Assembly: GCA_964617585.1 (NCBI GenBank)
Contig: CAZTXS010000043.1
Span: 1-8,772 of the forward strand
Source: UMGS1601 sp964617585
Lineage (GTDB): Bacteria > Bacillota > Clostridia > Oscillospirales > Ruminococcaceae
Reading direction: 5' to 3'
Length of the DNA stretch: 8,772 bases
The notes beneath the pieces were generated by a model that made no database searches, had not been told where the DNA came from, and saw only the letters and a list, made by a program, of their open reading frames with translations. The translations under genes were made by a program, and so were the position numbers. This document shows positions 6,391 through 8,772 of this stretch, one piece after another; the first letter of the stretch is position 1, and every line of letters starts with the position of its first letter.

Positions 6391-6416
6391 ATGCCACCCT
6401 GTGCCGTGTTATGCCG
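6391..6416. promoter_or_regulatory. Three RTGCCR direct repeats at 10-base spacing, candidate regulator site
   Basis: ATGCCA (6391), GTGCCG (6401) and ATGCCG (6411) repeat with exactly one helical turn between them. They therefore face one side of the DNA. They end seven bases before the -35 box of the surface protein promoter and lie about 30 bases from that of the regulator operon. LytTR proteins bind paired direct repeats about two turns apart, which repeats 1 and 3 would satisfy (20 bases), although the sequence is not the classical LytTR consensus. Binding by the adjacent regulator is an inference. Confidence 0.5.
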
Positions 6417-6422
6417 GATTTA

Positions 6423-6451
6423 TTGACTGATATTTTATGCGGAGTTATTAT
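6423..6451 (+). promoter_or_regulatory. Sigma-A promoter of the surface protein gene
   Basis: TTGACT (6423-6428) and TATTAT (6446-6451) are separated by 17 bases, one mismatch to consensus in each box. Transcription would start near 6458, giving a leader of about 85 bases before the ATG at 6543. The RTGCCR repeats lie immediately upstream, in the position of an activator site. Confidence 0.7.
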
Positions 6452-6457
6452 TTTTTT

Positions 6458-6542
6458 AAGGCAAAGAATTTCAGGCATTCTGCCCTTGAAACCGAGCCTG
6501 AGAAGTATAGGAATTTCATATATTTAGGAGGAAAGAAAAAAG
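6458..6542 (+). other. 5' leader of the surface protein mRNA with interleaved stems
   Basis: Two pairings are possible. AAGGCA (6458-6463) can pair with TGCCCTT (6481-6487, one bulge), and TCAGGC (6471-6476) with GCCTGA (6496-6501). Their arms interleave, so they are either alternatives or a pseudoknot. AGGAGG (6526-6531) is the ribosome binding site, 11 bases before the ATG. The 19 bases TATTTAGGAGGAAAGAAAA are identical to those before the kinase start. Confidence 0.3.
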
Positions 6543-8772
6543 ATGAAACTTAAAAAACTTTTGTCATTCGCTGCGGCGGCGGCTATGACAATCACGTCAT
6601 TGACAAGTGCAATGACATTCACAGCTTCGGCTGATGATTTCGATTATACTACAATATTCGATTTCACATATTCAGCCGGTTATGCTGCATATGAGGCGAC
6701 ATTAAAGTCAGATTATGTTGACTTGCTGACAGCCGGAAATACAACGGAAATTGTATATCCGGAGGCTTATGATGACGGAACTAACGGAGCGGCTCCGGTA
6801 AGATTTTCTGCTCCAGCTTCTAATGACAGCTATGTAACATCAATTAAGCTTAACAGCAGTACCAATAGTACCAGTGCCGGAATGTTTAAAAGATTTACCA
6901 GTTTAACTAATGTTGAATTTACGTATACAGGTTCAGACCTTACATTGGGAGCAAATGCATTTAGGGATAGTGTGTTAACTGATTTATACATATATGCTAG
7001 CGCTGTGACTGTAGCTGATTCAGCTTTTCGTAGTATAAATGAAACAGTTAAAATCTATGTTGCAAATGAAGACGTAAAACAAACAATTGTTGATTCAACT
7101 GCATCAGGAAGTTATCCGGTAAGCGCAGACCAGATTGAAGTTATGAAAGAGTTCGATTATACTACAATATTCGATTTCACATATTCAGCCGGTTATGCTG
7201 CATATGAGGCGACATTAAAGTCAGATTATGTTGACTTGCTGACAGCCGGAAATACAACGGAAATTGTATATCCGGAGGCTTATGATGACGGAACTAACGG
7301 AGCGGCTCCGGTAAGATTTTCTGCTCCAGCTTCTAATGACAGCTATGTAACATCAATTAAGCTTAACAGCAGTACCAATAGTACCAGTGCCGGAATGTTT
7401 AAAAGATTTACCAGTTTAACTAATGTTGAATTTACGTATACAGGTTCAGACCTTACATTGGGAGCAAATGCATTTAGGGATAGTGTGTTAACTGATTTAT
7501 ACATATATGCTAGCGCTGTGACTGTAGCTGATTCAGCTTTTCGTAGTATAAATGAAACAGTTAAAATCTATGTTGCAAATGAAGACGTAAAACAAACAAT
7601 TGTTGATTCAACTGCATCAGGAAGTTATCCGGTAAGCGCAGACCAGATTGAAGTTATGAAAGAGTTCGATTATACTACAATATTCGATTTTTCATATAGT
7701 GATGGTGCATATACTGCGACTTTAAAATCAGATTATTTAGATTTGCTAAAAGCCGGAAACACAACAGAAATTGTGTGCCCTGAAACTTACGATGACGGAA
7801 CTAACGGCTCAGCTGTTGTTAATTTGTCTGTAGCTTCATTATCTGCATATGATGCTGATGAATATGTGACATCATTAAAGTTAAACAGCCAATTTAAGTC
7901 TACATCTAACGGTATGCTTGGTAAGTTTAAAGCTCTAAAAAAAGTAGAGTTTACATATACAGCTACTGAATTTGTTTTAAATTCTGGTATGGTTTGGGGT
8001 CTAGCGTCTAGCAAACAAAGTGATAGCGTAGAAGAAGTATATATTTATGCCAATGCTCTAACGACATGTAATGTTAACACATTTCAAGGTATTAATGAAA
8101 AGGTTAAAATCTATGTTGTAAATGAAGATGTAAAGCAGACAATCGTTGATTCAACAGCATCAGGAAAATATCCTGTATCGGCTGACCAGATATTCTTATT
8201 TACACCGGAAACAGGAGAGAATAAGTTTGAAGCTTTGGATGAAGCAATATTAAGAGCGAAAACTTATGATTCAGGTAATTATACTGTAGCATCATATGGT
8301 GTATTAACTGACGCAGTATCAGCAGCAAATGTTGTAAGAAATACAGAAACCTCAACAGAGGAAGAGATTGCAAATGCAGTAACAGCAATCAATACAGCAA
8401 TTGAAGGTCTTAAACTAAGAGCTAGTTATGATGATGAAAAAGCACTTGAAGAAGTTTTGAACAATGCAGCAAATTATAATAATGATGAGGGTATATATAC
8501 AGACGAGTCATATAAAGCATTGACAGATGCAGTAGCAGCAGCAAAACAGCTTCATACATATGATTCAACTTCTGGGGACTATGCCGCAGCTGCAACAGCA
8601 GTAAATGACGCTATCAACGGATTGACATTAAAGCCTATAGATTGGTCGGCATTTGACGCACTTATCGCAGAGGCAGAAGATATTGTTAATAATCACCATG
8701 ATGAGTATTGGGAAGTTCCAATGCAGAGCTTTGAAAAACAATTAGCAACGTTTAAAGAATTCAGACAAAATG
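6543..8772 (+). CDS. Secreted repeat surface protein with LRR-like and FIVAR modules (3' end outside window)
   Basis: 743 codons are visible, with no stop, and the gene continues past the right edge. It begins MKLKKLLSFAAAAAM, a signal peptide with cleavage expected after TASA (residue 30). Three repeats follow at residues 33-203, 204-374 and 375-550. Each starts FDYTTIFDF and ends near VDSTASGxYPVSADQI. Their TNVEFTYTGSDLTLGANAF and VKIYVANEDVKQTIV stretches resemble BspA-type leucine-rich repeats. Helical FIVAR modules occupy about 560-624 and 629-698 (LTDAVSAA...AVTAINTAIEGL and LTDAVAAAKQL...AVNDAINGL patterns), and a third similar helical unit begins near 701. Such architectures are typical of cell-wall adhesins or carbohydrate-binding surface proteins. 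Only two cysteines are visible (412 and 509), both in repeat 3. No anchor or dockerin can be seen. AGGAGG lies 11 bases before the ATG. The gene is divergent from a LytTR two-component operon. Confidence 0.88.
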   Translation, partial: MKLKKLLSFAAAAAMTITSLTSAMTFTASADDFDYTTIFDFTYSAGYAAYEATLKSDYVDLLTAGNTTEIVYPEAYDDGTNGAAPVRFSAPASNDSYVTSIKLNSSTNSTSAGMFKRFTSLTNVEFTYTGSDLTLGANAFRDSVLTDLYIYASAVTVADSAFRSINETVKIYVANEDVKQTIVDSTASGSYPVSADQIEVMKEFDYTTIFDFTYSAGYAAYEATLKSDYVDLLTAGNTTEIVYPEAYDDGTNGAAPVRFSAPASNDSYVTSIKLNSSTNSTSAGMFKRFTSLTNVEFTYTGSDLTLGANAFRDSVLTDLYIYASAVTVADSAFRSINETVKIYVANEDVKQTIVDSTASGSYPVSADQIEVMKEFDYTTIFDFSYSDGAYTATLKSDYLDLLKAGNTTEIVCPETYDDGTNGSAVVNLSVASLSAYDADEYVTSLKLNSQFKSTSNGMLGKFKALKKVEFTYTATEFVLNSGMVWGLASSKQSDSVEEVYIYANALTTCNVNTFQGINEKVKIYVVNEDVKQTIVDSTASGKYPVSADQIFLFTPETGENKFEALDEAILRAKTYDSGNYTVASYGVLTDAVSAANVVRNTETSTEEEIANAVTAINTAIEGLKLRASYDDEKALEEVLNNAANYNNDEGIYTDESYKALTDAVAAAKQLHTYDSTSGDYAAAATAVNDAINGLTLKPIDWSAFDALIAEAEDIVNNHHDEYWEVPMQSFEKQLATFKEFRQN
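6639..7664 (+). repeat. Perfect 513-base in-frame tandem duplication
   Basis: Bases 6639-7151 and 7152-7664 appear identical at every position when read side by side, including all third codon positions. The unit is 171 codons and keeps the frame. The first 26 bases of the unit recur at the start of the diverged third repeat (7665-7690), which would provide the homology for an unequal crossover. The identity implies very recent duplication or ongoing homogenisation. Confidence 0.95.
7665..8192 (+). repeat. Diverged third copy of the surface protein repeat
   Basis: This 528-base, 176-codon unit is homologous to the two identical copies but clearly older. It shares FDYTTIFDF, the DDGTNG motif, VEFTYT and KIYVxNEDVKQTIVDSTASG, and differs in synonymous sites throughout. 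It has about ten extra residues in the middle (around SVASLSAYDADEY and VWGLASSKQSD) and two cysteines that the other copies lack. Confidence 0.85.

Noticed and set aside
6411..6527. 38-codon plus-strand frame in the divergent region (begins MPDLLTDILCGV, contains one Cys), a possible signal peptide precursor
   Set aside because: It has no ribosome binding site, starts inside the third RTGCCR repeat and runs through the predicted promoter of the surface gene, so its own start would lie upstream of the transcription start.
7787..8388. Minus-strand open frames under the surface protein
   Set aside because: They are antisense to a continuous 743-codon plus-strand gene with signal peptide and repeat domains, and have no motif or ribosome binding site.

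Overview
The window looks like a chromosomal piece of a low-to-moderate GC Bacillota, most likely a Clostridia/Oscillospiraceae gut commensal of the Ruminococcus or Eubacterium siraeum type. The reasons are the rplU-prp-rpmA order with an L27 that carries the Prp-cleaved N-terminal extension, the Firmicutes-type Obg with an OCT domain, a Mini-RNase III gene, strong AGGAGG ribosome binding sites, a TTG start, and an alanine-rich signal peptide on a large surface protein. The genus is an inference.

Bases 1-3200, nearly all minus strand, are housekeeping. A strong sigma-A promoter (3122-3150) and a probable L21 leader RNA drive rplU-prp-rpmA. A hairpin terminator follows rpmA and is abutted by a perfect-consensus promoter for obgE-mrnC. 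Prp is the protease expected to remove the first nine residues of the L27 encoded next to it. Downstream of mrnC, at the low-coordinate end, lies a GC-rich cluster of four hairpins (73-197) that looks like a dispersed palindromic element.

Bases 3200-4100 are a small accessory or decayed segment. It holds a 78-residue XRE-type DNA-binding protein (minus) and the remains of a metallophosphoesterase gene (plus) that has lost its N-terminal half and carries a frameshift near its end. A strong hairpin terminator closes it.

Bases 4120-8772 form the most interesting unit. An AgrC-like membrane histidine kinase and a LytTR response regulator (minus, RR first) are divergent from a large secreted protein gene that runs off the right edge. 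The 272-base gap between RR and surface gene contains a promoter for each direction. Between them are three RTGCCR motifs at exactly 10-base spacing, abutting the -35 box of the surface gene. The surface protein has a signal peptide, three BspA/LRR-like repeats and at least two FIVAR modules. Its first two repeats are a 513-base in-frame tandem duplication that appears identical at every base. The working model is a signal-responsive two-component switch controlling a repeat-variable adhesin. No agrB- or agrD-like gene is visible to supply a peptide signal.
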